A stretch of DNA of 64,000 nt from Gallionella sp. (GTDB taxonomy: Bacteria > Pseudomonadota > Gammaproteobacteria > Burkholderiales > Gallionellaceae): positions 29,649 to 93,648 of the forward strand of contig JALNYK010000010.1 of the NCBI GenBank assembly GCA_023229845.1, read 5' to 3'. A program made the translations under genes and the position numbers. This document shows, one piece after another, positions 11,771 through 20,314 of this stretch. Each line of letters begins with the position of its first letter. Positions within the stretch are counted from its first letter, which is position 1. Under the pieces are notes generated by a model. It was not told the origin of the DNA. It was given only the letters and a program-made list of their open reading frames with translations, and searched no databases.

Positions 11771-13501
11771 ATGAATTCATCGTTCAAATATCTGGTCGTC
11801 GGCAGTCTGTTGCTGACGGCCTGCGCACAAGCCCCGAAGCAGGCGGCGCCGGTCGCGCCGGCAGCGGCAGTCGCGCCGCCGCAGGTAGAGGCCGCGCCGG
11901 TGTTGCCCAATGTCGAGTTGACCGACGAATTGCTCTACGAATATCTCCTGACCGAGATCGCCAGCCAGCGCGGCCATCAGGCGCTGGCGCTGGAAGGCAG
12001 CGCCGATCTGGCGCGCAAGACGCGCGACCCGCGTCTGGCGCGGCGCGCGGCGCAGTTCGCCGTTGAGTCCGGCCAGATGGAGCGGGCAATCGAGGCTTTC
12101 AGGCAATGGCAGGAAGTCGAACCGAATGCCGCCGTGGCCGGACGCATGTTGTCCTCCATCCTGTTGCGCGGCGGCAAACTGGAAGAGGCCAAACTGGAGT
12201 ACGCCAAACAGTTGCAGGCAGCCGGGGCGAATCCGGGGCCGGTTTTTTTGCAGTTGCTCCAGCAGGCCGTCTCCTATCCGGACAAGCCGGCGGCATTGAA
12301 ACTGCTGCGCGAACTGGCTCAGCCTTATCCTCAAGTGGCCGAGGCGCGCTGGTCGGTGGCGCAGCTGGCGCAATTGGCCGGTGAAGCCGAACTGGCGCTG
12401 TCCGAGGCGCGGCAGGCGCGCAGCTTGCGACCCGATTGGGCTGCGGCCGTTTCGCTGGAGGCGCAACTGTTGTTGAAGAGCGAGCCGGAGCAGGGGCTGG
12501 AGGCGTTGCGCAGTTACCTGTCCGCCAATCCCGACGCGCGCGAGATTCGTTTGCAATACGCCCGCGCGTTGTTGGAGCAGAAACAATATAAGCCGGCGCG
12601 CGACGAGTTCCAGCGTCTGGCGAAAGACAGCCCGGACAATCCCGACATGGCGTTCGCCATCGCGCTGATTTCCCTGCAACTGAAAGATTTCCAGGGAGCC
12701 GAGGAGCAGCTGCGGCAATCGCTGGGTGAGGGCAAGAAGGATCAGGACCGGGTGCAGTATTACCTCGGGCAGCTGAGCGAGGCGAAAGAGAGCGACGACG
12801 AGGCGATGGCCCATTACCGCGAGGTCAAGGATGGCGAGCACCGCTTCGCCGCGCAACTGCGTATCCTCTATCTGCTGAACAAGCGCGACGGGCTGGAGCC
12901 GGCGCGCGCGCATCTGCAACAGATACGCGCCGACAACAACCAGCAGCGCGTGCAGCTGCTGCTGATCGAAGCGCAGTTGCTGCGCGAGGCCAAGCGTATA
13001 GCGGAGGCCTATCGGGTGTTGCAGCAGGGCTTGGAGAAACTGCCCAACCATCCGGACCTGCTCTATGAGACCGCGATGCTGGCCGACAAGAACGGCAAGC
13101 ACGATGTGACCGAGCAACTGCTGCGCAAGCTGATCCAGCTCAAACCGGATCACGCGCATGCCTATAACGCATTGGGCTACAGCCTGCTGGAGCGCAACGA
13201 GCGCCTCGCGGAGGCGCTGGTGTTGGTGGAAAAGGCGCTGCAGCTCGCGCCGGACGATGCCGCGATCATGGACAGCGTCGGCTGGGGCTATTACCGCAGC
13301 GGCAGGCTGGACGACAGCGTGAACATGCTGCGACGCGCTTATGCCGGCAATCCCGATCCCGAGGTGGCTTCGCATCTGGGCGAGGTGCTGTGGGTGCGCG
13401 GCGACAAGGAAGAGGCGCAGAAGGTCTGGCAGGACAGCCTCAAGGTCAATCCGGACAGCGTGCAGTTGCAATCGGTCATCAAGAAATTCACGGTGCCTTA
13501 A
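11771..13501 (+). CDS. TPR-repeat lipoprotein
   Basis: The 576-residue protein starts MNSSFKYLVVGSLLLTACAQ: a short signal peptide with lipobox LTAC, so Cys18 is predicted to be lipidated. The rest is a tandem array of tetratricopeptide repeats, for example YLSANPDAREIRLQYARALLE and YNALGYSLLERNERLAEALV, with a possible extended helical scaffold throughout. The open frame begins 10 codons earlier, but the lipoprotein signal supports the ATG at 11771. Its position just before lolB and ispE is conserved in many betaproteobacteria. The function is presumably protein-protein interaction at the envelope; a partner is not known. Confidence 0.88.
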   Translation: MNSSFKYLVVGSLLLTACAQAPKQAAPVAPAAAVAPPQVEAAPVLPNVELTDELLYEYLLTEIASQRGHQALALEGSADLARKTRDPRLARRAAQFAVESGQMERAIEAFRQWQEVEPNAAVAGRMLSSILLRGGKLEEAKLEYAKQLQAAGANPGPVFLQLLQQAVSYPDKPAALKLLRELAQPYPQVAEARWSVAQLAQLAGEAELALSEARQARSLRPDWAAAVSLEAQLLLKSEPEQGLEALRSYLSANPDAREIRLQYARALLEQKQYKPARDEFQRLAKDSPDNPDMAFAIALISLQLKDFQGAEEQLRQSLGEGKKDQDRVQYYLGQLSEAKESDDEAMAHYREVKDGEHRFAAQLRILYLLNKRDGLEPARAHLQQIRADNNQQRVQLLLIEAQLLREAKRIAEAYRVLQQGLEKLPNHPDLLYETAMLADKNGKHDVTEQLLRKLIQLKPDHAHAYNALGYSLLERNERLAEALVLVEKALQLAPDDAAIMDSVGWGYYRSGRLDDSVNMLRRAYAGNPDPEVASHLGEVLWVRGDKEEAQKVWQDSLKVNPDSVQLQSVIKKFTVP

Positions 13502-13508
13502 ACTCTGC

Positions 13509-13667
13509 TGTCCATTAGAAAAGTTACGTCATTCCGGCGAAGTCCGGAATCCAGAACGAATAAAAATTTCCCACGCAAGTGGGCCAAAATCATGGCTTTG
13601 TCCGCTTCGCGGCATATTTTTTCATTGCTGGATACCGGCCTTCTCCGGTATGACGGCCTAATGGACA
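13509..13667. mobile_element. 159-bp MITE-like inverted-repeat element
   Basis: The element is bounded by perfect 10-base inverted ends, TGTCCATTAG at 13509-13518 and CTAATGGACA at 13658-13667. Inside them the arms continue as imperfect inverted copies: CGTCATTCCGGCGAAGTCC on the left and, on the complementary strand of the right, CGTCATACCGGAGAAGGCC. The core is AT-rich and carries no gene. It lies between the TPR lipoprotein gene and lolB. The symmetric ends and lack of coding capacity fit a miniature inverted-repeat element mobilised in trans; no flanking target duplication is obvious. Confidence 0.7.
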
Positions 13668-13677
13668 ATCCCGATAA

Positions 13678-14238
13678 ATGCGGCTGATTGCTCTGATATT
13701 GCTGGTGCTGTTGGGTGGTTGCGCATCGCCGCCGACCGCGCCTGCAGCGCGTCCCTCGCAACTTGAGGTTGCCGCATTCGCGCTGAACGGGCGCATCGCG
13801 ATCAAGCATAACGGCACACGCCATTCCGCCGGGGTGCGCTGGGTGCATCTGTCTCAATCCGACGAGTTGTTGCTGCAGGGGCCGCTGGGCCAGACCGCCG
13901 CGCGCGTCTACCGAGATGCACAAGGCGCGACGCTGGACGACGGCAGTAAACATTACGAGGCTGCGGATGCCGAGACGCTGATGCAGCAGGTGCTGGGCTG
14001 GCAACTGCCGCTCGGTGGCTTGCGTCTGTGGGTGCTTGGGCAGGCGGCGGAGGGCGAGGCGCAGATCGAGCGCGACGAACGCGGACGGATCGTTTTGTTA
14101 CTGCAGGACGGTTGGGAAGTGCGCTACTTGCGTTACGACGGCGACGGCATGGACAGTCTGCCGTCGCGTTTGCAACTGAGCCGCAACGAACTGCAGGTGC
14201 AGTTGCTGATAGACGAATGGGAATGGGAAAAACCGTAA
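13678..14238 (+). CDS. lolB: outer-membrane lipoprotein insertase LolB
   Basis: LolB receives lipoproteins from LolA and inserts them in the outer membrane. The 186-residue product begins MRLIALILLVLLGGCASPPT, a signal peptide with lipobox LGGC making Cys15 the acylated residue. The body contains the family pattern FALNGRIAIKHNGTRHSAGVRW and GPLGQTAARV. Start is the ATG directly after the MITE-like element. The stop codon overlaps the ispE start (TAATG), so lolB and ispE form an operon. Confidence 0.93.
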   Translation: MRLIALILLVLLGGCASPPTAPAARPSQLEVAAFALNGRIAIKHNGTRHSAGVRWVHLSQSDELLLQGPLGQTAARVYRDAQGATLDDGSKHYEAADAETLMQQVLGWQLPLGGLRLWVLGQAAEGEAQIERDERGRIVLLLQDGWEVRYLRYDGDGMDSLPSRLQLSRNELQVQLLIDEWEWEKP

Positions 14239-15071
14239 TGCTGACTTGCCCCGCTCCGGCGAAACTCAATCTTTTTCTGCATGTGGTCGGTCGCAGGCCG
14301 GACGGCTATCACTTGCTGCAGACGTTGTTTCGCTTCATTGACCTGCAGGACACGTTGCAATTCGAATTGCGCGACGACGGCGAGGTGCATCGCACCAATA
14401 ACGTCGAGGGCGTGGCCGAGGAGCAGGACTTGTGCGTGCGCGCGGCGCGCCTGTTGCAGGCCGAGACCGGCTGCAAGCTGGGCGTAGACATCGGGATCGA
14501 GAAACGCATCCCGATGGGCGGTGGGCTGGGCGGCGGCAGTTCGGATGCGGCCACTACATTGATTGCGCTGAATCGCCTGTGGTCGCTGGGGCTGTCGCGC
14601 GAACGCCTGATGCAGCTGGGCCTGCAACTGGGGGCGGATGTGCCGGTGTTCGTGTTCGGCGAGAACGCCTTTGCCGAGGGCGTGGGCGAGGCGTTGCAGG
14701 CCTGCCCCTTGCCGGAAGCCTGGTATGTCGTGCTGTTTCCACCGGTCCATGTACCGACCGCGCAAATTTTTACGCATCCGGAATTGACACGCGATTCGGT
14801 TTCCAGCACAATGCGCGCCCTCTCGATGCCGCAGACGCAATTGCGCAACGATTTGCAGCAAGTGGCGTGCAAGCTCTACCCGGAAGTGGCTAGACATATA
14901 GACAGTCTGAGCCATTACGGCAAGGCGATGATGACTGGATCGGGAGCATGCGTATTCGCGGAGTTTGAAAGTCGCGATCAGGCTGAATCGGTGCTCCAGA
15001 AGTTGCCGAAGGAGATGCGCGGTGTGGTAGCGCAAGGTTTGAAAAAGCACCCGTTGCATGATTGGGTGTAG
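14238..15071 (+). CDS. ispE: 4-diphosphocytidyl-2-C-methyl-D-erythritol kinase
   Basis: IspE phosphorylates the 2-hydroxyl of CDP-methylerythritol in the MEP isoprenoid pathway. The 277-residue protein is a GHMP kinase: the N-terminal PAPAKLNLFLHVVGRRPDGYH has the substrate-site Lys, and the ATP-binding glycine-rich loop PMGGGLGGGSSDAA is near residue 95. The C-terminal TGSGACVFAEF motif is also present. The open frame extends 70 codons into lolB, but the family N terminus and the TAATG overlap fix the start at 14238. Confidence 0.96.
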   Translation: MLTCPAPAKLNLFLHVVGRRPDGYHLLQTLFRFIDLQDTLQFELRDDGEVHRTNNVEGVAEEQDLCVRAARLLQAETGCKLGVDIGIEKRIPMGGGLGGGSSDAATTLIALNRLWSLGLSRERLMQLGLQLGADVPVFVFGENAFAEGVGEALQACPLPEAWYVVLFPPVHVPTAQIFTHPELTRDSVSSTMRALSMPQTQLRNDLQQVACKLYPEVARHIDSLSHYGKAMMTGSGACVFAEFESRDQAESVLQKLPKEMRGVVAQGLKKHPLHDWV

Positions 15072-15083
15072 CAATAAGTTCAT

Positions 15084-15158
15084 TGGGGAGTCGCCAAGTG
15101 GTAAGGCACCGGATTTTGATTCCGGCATTCGTAGGTTCGATCCCTACCTCCCCAGCCA
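15084..15158 (+). tRNA. tRNA-Gln (anticodon UUG)
   Basis: A complete cloverleaf: acceptor TGGGGAG (15084-15090) pairs with CTCCCCA (15148-15154), the anticodon stem CCGGA/TCCGG flanks loop TTTTGAT with anticodon TTG, and the T-arm contains GGTTCGATCC. Discriminator G and an encoded CCA (15156-15158) follow. It lies between ispE and prs, as in many beta- and gammaproteobacteria. A short GGGGC/GCCCC hairpin at 15227-15239 downstream may mark its 3' processing or termination region. Confidence 0.97.
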
Positions 15159-15266
15159 AATTTCGGTTTCGGCGCAGATTAATGTGAGCGAAGCTCGCGT
15201 AGGTCGGCAGCTGAAGCCTGTTTATTGGGGCATTGCCCCGTTATCTCGTTCCTTTAAGGGGTTGAC

Positions 15267-16217
15267 GTGTCACACGACAGGTTGATGGTGTTTACCGGCA
15301 ATGCCAATCCTAAGCTCGCAGAAGCAGTCGCGCAGCATCTCAATATCAATCTCGGTCGCGCCACGGTAGGTCGTTTTTCCGACGGCGAAGTGATGGTCGA
15401 GTTGTTGGAGAACGTGCGAGGCAAGGACGTTTTCGTGCTGCAGTCTACCTGCGTTCCGACCAACGATAATCTGATGGAAGTCATGGTGATGGTGGATGCG
15501 CTCAAGCGCGCTTCCGCCGGCCGCATCACTGCCGCGATTCCGTATTTCGGTTATGCACGCCAGGATCGCCGTCCGCGTTCCGCGCGTGTCGCGATCACCG
15601 CGAAAGTCGTTGCCGATATGCTTTCCAGCGCAGGCGTGGATCGCGTGCTGACGATGGATTTGCACTCCGACCAGATCCAGGGCTTCTTCGACGTGCCGGT
15701 GGACAACATCTACGCCAGCCCGATCCTGCTGGCCGATGTGTGCAAGTGCAACTACCCGAATCTGATCGTGGTGTCGCCGGATGTCGGCGGCGTGGTGCGC
15801 GCTCGCGCGCTGGCCAAGGAGCTGGACGCGGATCTGGCGATCATCGACAAGCGTCGTCCGAAGCCGAACGTGGCCAAGGTGATGAATATTATCGGCGACG
15901 TGGTCGGGCGCACCTGTTTGATCATGGACGACATGGTGGACACCGCCAACACGCTGTGCGAAGCGGCGAATGCGCTGAAGGAAAAGGGCGCGACTCGCGT
16001 GCTGGCGTACTGCACGCATCCTGTGCTGTCCGGTCCGGCAATCGAGCGCATCGAGAATTCCGCGCTGGATGAACTGGTGGTCACCGACACCATCCCGTTG
16101 AGCGAAGCCGCGCGCAACTGCAAGCGCATTCGTCAACTGAGCACCGCAGAATTGATGGCGGAAACCATCCGCCGCATCAACAACGAAGAATCGGTGAGCT
16201 CGCTGTTCACCGAGTAG
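15267..16217 (+). CDS. prs: ribose-phosphate pyrophosphokinase
   Basis: Makes PRPP from ribose 5-phosphate and ATP for nucleotide, histidine, tryptophan and NAD synthesis. The 316-residue length is standard. Motifs include the divalent-cation/ATP region [20 protein letters not shown] (about residue 132), [16 protein letters not shown] (about residue 170) and the PRPP-binding loop [13 protein letters not shown] (about residues 214-226). The start is a GTG ([20 protein letters not shown]); an ATG six codons later is the alternative, but the family N terminus favours the GTG. It follows the tRNA-Gln gene. Confidence 0.96.
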   Translation: MSHDRLMVFTGNANPKLAEAVAQHLNINLGRATVGRFSDGEVMVELLENVRGKDVFVLQSTCVPTNDNLMEVMVMVDALKRASAGRITAAIPYFGYARQDRRPRSARVAITAKVVADMLSSAGVDRVLTMDLHSDQIQGFFDVPVDNIYASPILLADVCKCNYPNLIVVSPDVGGVVRARALAKELDADLAIIDKRRPKPNVAKVMNIIGDVVGRTCLIMDDMVDTANTLCEAANALKEKGATRVLAYCTHPVLSGPAIERIENSALDELVVTDTIPLSEAARNCKRIRQLSTAELMAETIRRINNEESVSSLFTE

Positions 16218-16220
16218 TAA

Positions 16221-16247
16221 GTTGGGCACGATAAAGCTGAGCCCAAC
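16221..16247. repeat. short intergenic inverted repeat
   Basis: GTTGGGC (16221-16227) and GCCCAAC (16241-16247) flank a 13-base loop immediately after the prs stop codon. It resembles the GTTGGGC-type dispersed palindromes common in beta- and gammaproteobacteria. There is no T-run, so it is not a standard terminator. Confidence 0.5.
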
Positions 16248-16262
16248 ATACATCAGGTTTTA

Positions 16263-16325
16263 GCGGCAACCATGTCGGTTGCCGCAAATGTTGAATCGTC
16301 TGGTCGCGGACGATTCTGTTTTTTT
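16263..16325 (+). promoter_or_regulatory. tandem hairpins with U-tract in the prs-rplY gap
   Basis: Two stem-loops follow each other: GCGGCAACC/GGTTGCCGC (16263-16285) and GAATCGTC/GACGATTC (16293-16316) followed by TG and seven T residues. The second looks like an intrinsic terminator and ends 11 bases before the rplY start, abutting the GGAGAAG ribosome binding site. It may simply terminate prs, or act as a leader attenuator for rplY if transcription reads through from prs. Confidence 0.65.
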
Positions 16326-16336
16326 GGAGAAGTGAA

Positions 16337-16969
16337 ATGACTATCGAAATCAATGCAGCAATTCGCAAGGCGCAAGGTACGGGTGCGAGCCGCCGTCTGC
16401 GTAACACCGGCCGCGTGCCAGGTGTTGTCTACGGTTCCGGCGACGCCGTCGCGCTCGATCTGGACCATAACGAGATCTACTACAAGCTGCGTTCCGAAGC
16501 GTTCCACGCTTCCGTACTGTCGCTGAACATCGAAGGCAAGAAGGAAACCGTGCTGCTGCGTGACTTCGTGATGCACCCGTTCCGCCAACAAGTCCAGCAC
16601 ATCGACTTCCAGCGCGTGGACGTGAACCAGAAGATGCACAAGAAGGTGCCTCTGCACTTCATCAACGAAGAAATCGCTCCGGGCGTCAAGACCGGCGGCG
16701 GCAAGATTAGCCATGTGATCCACGATCTGGACATCACCTGCCTGCCGAAGGATCTGCCTGCCTTCATCGAAGTTGATCTGGGCAAACTGGATCTGGGCCA
16801 TTCCGTACACGTTGCCGACTTGAAGCTGCCTGCAGGCGTTGAAGTCGCAGCACACGGTTCTCACACCGGCGAAGCCGTGGTGGCGACCGTCATGGTGCCG
16901 CGCGGTGCAGTCGAAGCCGCTGCCGAAGCGGCGACTGCCGAAGCTGCTGCACCTGCCGCCAAGAAGTAA
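16337..16969 (+). CDS. rplY: 50S ribosomal protein L25 / general stress protein Ctc
   Basis: Binds 5S rRNA in the large subunit. The 210-residue product is the long Ctc form: an N-terminal L25 domain (about residues 1-95, with the motif RNTGRVPGVVYGSG) plus a C-terminal beta-rich TL5 domain (about residues 96-190) and a short Ala/Glu-rich tail ending AAAPAAKK. It follows prs, a conserved pair, and is closed by a strong terminator. Confidence 0.96.
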   Translation: MTIEINAAIRKAQGTGASRRLRNTGRVPGVVYGSGDAVALDLDHNEIYYKLRSEAFHASVLSLNIEGKKETVLLRDFVMHPFRQQVQHIDFQRVDVNQKMHKKVPLHFINEEIAPGVKTGGGKISHVIHDLDITCLPKDLPAFIEVDLGKLDLGHSVHVADLKLPAGVEVAAHGSHTGEAVVATVMVPRGAVEAAAEAATAEAAAPAAKK

Positions 16970-16992
16970 TAACGGGGTCTGCCGACCCTCGC

Positions 16993-17030
16993 AACCCGCC
17001 ATCGCTGATACCGGCATGGCGGGTTTTTTA
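16993..17030 (+). terminator. intrinsic terminator of rplY
   Basis: AACCCGCCAT (16993-17002) pairs perfectly with ATGGCGGGTT (17016-17025) and is followed by a T-run. It begins about 25 bases after the rplY stop codon. Confidence 0.92.
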
Positions 17031-17057
17031 TTGGTTGCGGAATAACCGCAAGCCCTT

Positions 17058-17078
17058 TGTAGGAGCGGCTTTAGCCGT
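17058..17078. repeat. REP-like fragment
   Basis: TGTAGGAGCGGCTTTAGCCG resembles the well-known pseudomonad-type REP core and contains the small palindrome CGGCT/AGCCG. It lies in the 246-base gap between rplY and pth, where no other feature is evident apart from the terminator and the pth upstream region. Confidence 0.5.
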
Positions 17079-17215
17079 GAAGGGCACGTTGAAATGCATG
17101 GGTGTCGTGACTAAAGTCCGCCCCGAGGTTCTGTCGAAGGATCGCGCGCCCCAAGACAATGCCGTCGATTAGATGCTTTATGGATTTCTCTAATGATTTT
17201 TTGGATTAACGCATC

Positions 17216-17791
17216 ATGAGTTCGATACGCCTGATCGTCGGGCTGGGGAATCCCGGCCGCGAATACGAAAATACCCGCCATAACGCCGGCTTCTGGTGGC
17301 TGGACGAGTTTGCGCGCACGCACAACCTGAGTTTCAGGAGTGAGGCCAAGTTTCATGGTCTCGCAGCGCGCGGTCAGCTGCATGGACACGAAGTCTTCCT
17401 GCTCAAGCCGCAGACCTTCATGAACGTCAGCGGTCGCGCGGTCGGCGCGCTGGCGCAGTTCTACAAGATCGCCCCGGCGGAAGTCTTGGTCGTGCACGAC
17501 GAACTGGACCTGCCGCCGGGCAGCGCCAAGCTGAAACTGGGCGGCGGCCACGGCGGTCACAACGGCCTGAAGGACATCATCGCCTATCTTGGCACCAAGG
17601 ATTTCTGGCGGCTGCGCCTCGGCATCGGCCATCCCGGCGAACGCAGCGAAGTGGTCAACTTCGTGCTGAACGATCCGCGCCGCGAGGAGCGGGCGCTAAT
17701 CGACGAAGCGATGCAACGCGCACAGGATGTCGCCCATCTGGTCGTCGAGGGCAAGACCGAGGCGGCGATGCTGAAGTTGCATAGCGCTTGA
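17216..17791 (+). CDS. pth: peptidyl-tRNA hydrolase
   Basis: Releases tRNA from prematurely dissociated peptidyl-tRNA. The 191-residue protein has the family start [22 protein letters not shown], with the catalytic His in TRHNAGFW near residue 22, the [10 protein letters not shown] motif, [11 protein letters not shown] with its essential Asp near residue 95, and [12 protein letters not shown]. The usual neighbour ychF does not follow; instead the pilin region begins after 213 bases. It completes the conserved prs-rplY-pth block. Confidence 0.97.
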   Translation: MSSIRLIVGLGNPGREYENTRHNAGFWWLDEFARTHNLSFRSEAKFHGLAARGQLHGHEVFLLKPQTFMNVSGRAVGALAQFYKIAPAEVLVVHDELDLPPGSAKLKLGGGHGGHNGLKDIIAYLGTKDFWRLRLGIGHPGERSEVVNFVLNDPRREERALIDEAMQRAQDVAHLVVEGKTEAAMLKLHSA

Positions 17792-17901
17792 GGCTGCTGA
17801 GTGACGAAAAACGTCAGTTTGCGGTCAATATTGGTCGCCTTAACCCGCTGAGGCTGTTTCGATATCTTGTTGTGTTTATATAAAACAGTAGCTTGCAATT
17901 G

Positions 17902-17917
17902 TGGCACGGCTATTGCA
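17902..17917 (+). promoter_or_regulatory. sigma-54 promoter of the pilin gene
   Basis: TGGCAC (17902-17907), five bases, then TTGCA (17913-17917) matches the -24/-12 consensus exactly, with the invariant GG and GC separated by 10 bases. The predicted transcription start is near 17929, leaving a leader of about 75 bases before the pilA ATG at 18005. In other bacteria pilA is transcribed by RpoN under the PilS-PilR system, which supports the assignment; no PilR site was identified. Confidence 0.88.
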
Positions 17918-18004
17918 TTAATTCTGGCAACACACGATGTGTGTTAACCGTAGACCGGGCCAATGGCCTGATCGAATGGCTAATAACTCTTAAAGGAGCT
18001 TTAC

Positions 18005-18466
18005 ATGAAAAACGTACAAAAAGGCTTTACCCTGATCGAACTGATGATCGTGGTCGCGATTATCGGTATTCTGGCTGCTGTGGCGATTCCGGCTTACCAA
18101 GACTACACAGTCAAGTCCAAGCTGACTGAGCTGACCAGCCTGACCAGCCCGGCGCGGACTGCTATTGGCCTTTATTGCAGCGAAGGCGGTGTTGATTCCA
18201 GCGGCAATTTTGTAACGCTCGCTGGTGCTTCTCTTGCTGCGGTTACTGGAACGGCTGATAACTCGCTTAATGTATCGGCTGCAAAATATATGGCAAGTGG
18301 TGCTGTTACGACAACTACAGGTATGATCACAGCCACGACTGTAGCGTCTGGATTGCCCTCTGATACTGTATCTAAGACGGTTACATGGACACCGACTTGC
18401 GGCGCTGGTGGTGTGGAGTGGGCTGTTGGCGGTACTGTTCCGACAAAATACTATCCTAAGTCTTAA
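18005..18466 (+). CDS. pilA: type IV major pilin
   Basis: A 153-residue prepilin. The leader MKNVQKG is cut before Phe8 by prepilin peptidase, exposing [20 protein letters not shown] with the essential Glu at mature position 5. The globular domain has only two Cys residues (58 and 132), widely spaced, which may form one disulfide. The C terminus is PTKYYPKS, ending in Ser. A GGAG ribosome binding site precedes the ATG. It is preceded by a sigma-54 promoter and followed by a terminator, so it is probably monocistronic for most transcripts. The next genes encode membrane and cytoplasmic glycosyltransferases, suggesting that the pilin could be glycosylated. Confidence 0.96.
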   Translation: MKNVQKGFTLIELMIVVAIIGILAAVAIPAYQDYTVKSKLTELTSLTSPARTAIGLYCSEGGVDSSGNFVTLAGASLAAVTGTADNSLNVSAAKYMASGAVTTTTGMITATTVASGLPSDTVSKTVTWTPTCGAGGVEWAVGGTVPTKYYPKS

Positions 18467-18495
18467 TTGTCGATTGATTAATCCGACATAATGAA

Positions 18496-18517
18496 GGGGG
18501 CGCAAGCCCCCTTTTTT
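18496..18517 (+). terminator. intrinsic terminator of pilA
   Basis: GGGGGC (18496-18501), a GCAA tetraloop, GCCCCC (18506-18511) and six T residues form a compact terminator 30 bases after the pilin stop. Because it overlaps the upstream part of the next open frame, it also argues that the following gene starts at 18524 rather than earlier. Confidence 0.93.
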
Positions 18518-18523
18518 ACATCT

Positions 18524-20269
18524 ATGCGTATTCTTGTTATTAAGCCCGCCTTATTGTTTTGCATTTTCGCCCTTGCTGTGGTCTGCTACCTGCCGGGGCT
18601 GGAGGGGCATTTCGTTTTCGACGACGGGGCCAACCTCCGCCTGAATTCCTACCTGGGAATCGAAAGTCTGGATTTAGTTTCTCTTTGGCGCGCTGCTTTT
18701 TCGGGGGATGCCGGCCCGCTGGGGCGTCCCATCAGCATGGCGAGTTTCGCCGTCAATCATTATTTTTCGGGCATGGTCCCCTATTATTTCAAGGCAACCA
18801 ATCTGGCGATCCACTTGGTCAACGGGATATTGGTATTCCTGTTCGTCCGGATGCTGCTCAACCTGCATCTGCGCATTCGGCGGTTAATGACGGAAAGGGA
18901 CTTCGCAACCTGGATAGCCATCGCCGTCGCTGCAGCCTGGCTGTTGCACCCATTCAATCTGACCGGTGTGCTGTATGTGGTGCAGCGCATGACCAGCCTT
19001 TCGGCATTGTTCACGCTGGCCGGACTGGTGTTGTATCTGTATGGCAGAAAAAGCCTGCTGGATGGGGCGAGGTCGGGATTCTTTGCGATTGCCGCCGCCA
19101 TATTCATCGCGACACCGCTTGCCGCGCTGTGCAAGGAAAACGGCGTCTTGCTGCCCTTGTTCATTCTGGTAATCGAGGCGACCTTGCTGCGCTGGAATGC
19201 GTTCGATCAAAATAGCCGCCGCATTTTGGTGTCGATGGTGGGACTGTCGGTTGCAATCCCCGTGTTAGCTGGTCTGATTTACGTTCTGAATAATCCCGGG
19301 CTGATTCTGGCGGGATATTCGTGGCGCGATTTTTCGCTGTCGGAACGACTGATGACCGAGGCGCGCGTGCTGTGGTTCTACCTGCATATGATTGTGCTGC
19401 CCAGCATGAGCGAGATGGGGCTGCACCACGACGACTTCCCGATTTCGAGGAGTCTGCTTGCCCCTTGGACGACGTTGTCTGCCATTGCGGGCCTGATATT
19501 TCTGATGGGGGGCGCATTCGCATTGCGCAACAAGCACCCTATGATTGCTTTCGGGATAGCGTTCTTTTTGATCGGACATGTGCTGGAGTCCACCGTCATC
19601 CCGCTGGAAATCGCCTTCGAACACCGCAATTATTTGCCCATGCTCGGCATTCTGTTGCCCCTAGCCTATTACGCATTAAATTCCCAGATTCATTTGTCCA
19701 GTTTGCGCGTGCGCCGGGTGGCTTTCGCGGTGTTGGTGGTCCTGTTCGCCGGGCTGACCGCGTCCCGCGCCATGCAGTGGGGCGATACGCTCCAGATGCG
19801 CATGCTGGAGGTGGAGCGGCATCCGGGTTCGGTGCGGGCGCACACCGACTTGGCAGCACTTTACGACCATTTGCCGCCCACATCTCAGGAGGATGCGGTC
19901 GATCTCTATAACAAGGCGCTATTCCATTATCGGCAGGCCGCAGATAACGCACCGACCAGCATTGCTGGATTGCTAGGTATGCTGGCGGTGAATGCGGAAA
20001 GAAGATTGCCGCAGGAGAACGCTTTGCTTGTAGAGCTGGAGCAGCGCCTTGCGACGGTTCCTTTTGGGCCGCCAAACAAGAATTCTCTCATTGGCGCGAT
20101 CCGGGATATTGCCAGCGGTTATTTTGTAGTCAATGCGGAAGTCGTTGATCGCATTTATCGTGCTGCGTTGTCGAATCCGCTGCTAACCGGCAGCATCAGG
20201 GAGCAGATAGTCTCGGAGTTTGCCAACCTGCCACCGGAAATTCGGTCAAAGGCAGAGCTGTTAAAATGA
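18524..20269 (+). CDS. GT-C-like integral membrane glycosyltransferase
   Basis: The 581-residue protein has about ten to eleven transmembrane segments in its first 430 residues and a soluble C-terminal part (about 430-581) with a helical, TPR-like pattern. Motifs typical of GT-C enzymes of the PMT/TMTC type are visible: a membrane-proximal acidic FDD (residues 32-34) and GPLGRP (about 64-69) followed by a conserved N-H pair. Such enzymes use a polyprenyl-phosphate sugar donor on the outer face of the inner membrane. The position directly after pilA and before a polyprenyl-phosphate-type GT2 suggests a pilin or surface-protein O-glycosyltransferase; this is inference. The open frame extends 11 codons upstream, but over the pilA terminator. 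Confidence 0.72.
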   Translation: MRILVIKPALLFCIFALAVVCYLPGLEGHFVFDDGANLRLNSYLGIESLDLVSLWRAAFSGDAGPLGRPISMASFAVNHYFSGMVPYYFKATNLAIHLVNGILVFLFVRMLLNLHLRIRRLMTERDFATWIAIAVAAAWLLHPFNLTGVLYVVQRMTSLSALFTLAGLVLYLYGRKSLLDGARSGFFAIAAAIFIATPLAALCKENGVLLPLFILVIEATLLRWNAFDQNSRRILVSMVGLSVAIPVLAGLIYVLNNPGLILAGYSWRDFSLSERLMTEARVLWFYLHMIVLPSMSEMGLHHDDFPISRSLLAPWTTLSAIAGLIFLMGGAFALRNKHPMIAFGIAFFLIGHVLESTVIPLEIAFEHRNYLPMLGILLPLAYYALNSQIHLSSLRVRRVAFAVLVVLFAGLTASRAMQWGDTLQMRMLEVERHPGSVRAHTDLAALYDHLPPTSQEDAVDLYNKALFHYRQAADNAPTSIAGLLGMLAVNAERRLPQENALLVELEQRLATVPFGPPNKNSLIGAIRDIASGYFVVNAEVVDRIYRAALSNPLLTGSIREQIVSEFANLPPEIRSKAELLK

Positions 20270-20292
20270 CACGCAGCCCCCCCTGCGTGTTT
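20269..20292 (+). other. hairpin between the GT-C-like gene and the GT2 gene
   Basis: ACACGCAG (20269-20276) pairs with CTGCGTGT (20283-20290) around a loop of six C residues and is followed by only a few T residues. It may be a weak terminator or an mRNA processing structure. Confidence 0.5.
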
Positions 20293-20314
20293 ATAACAAA
20301 AGATAAGGCCGTTT

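Noticed and set aside
11777..13471. 564-codon open frame on the minus strand
   Set aside because: Antisense to the TPR lipoprotein gene; Gln/Leu/Arg-biased translation without motifs, so a shadow frame.
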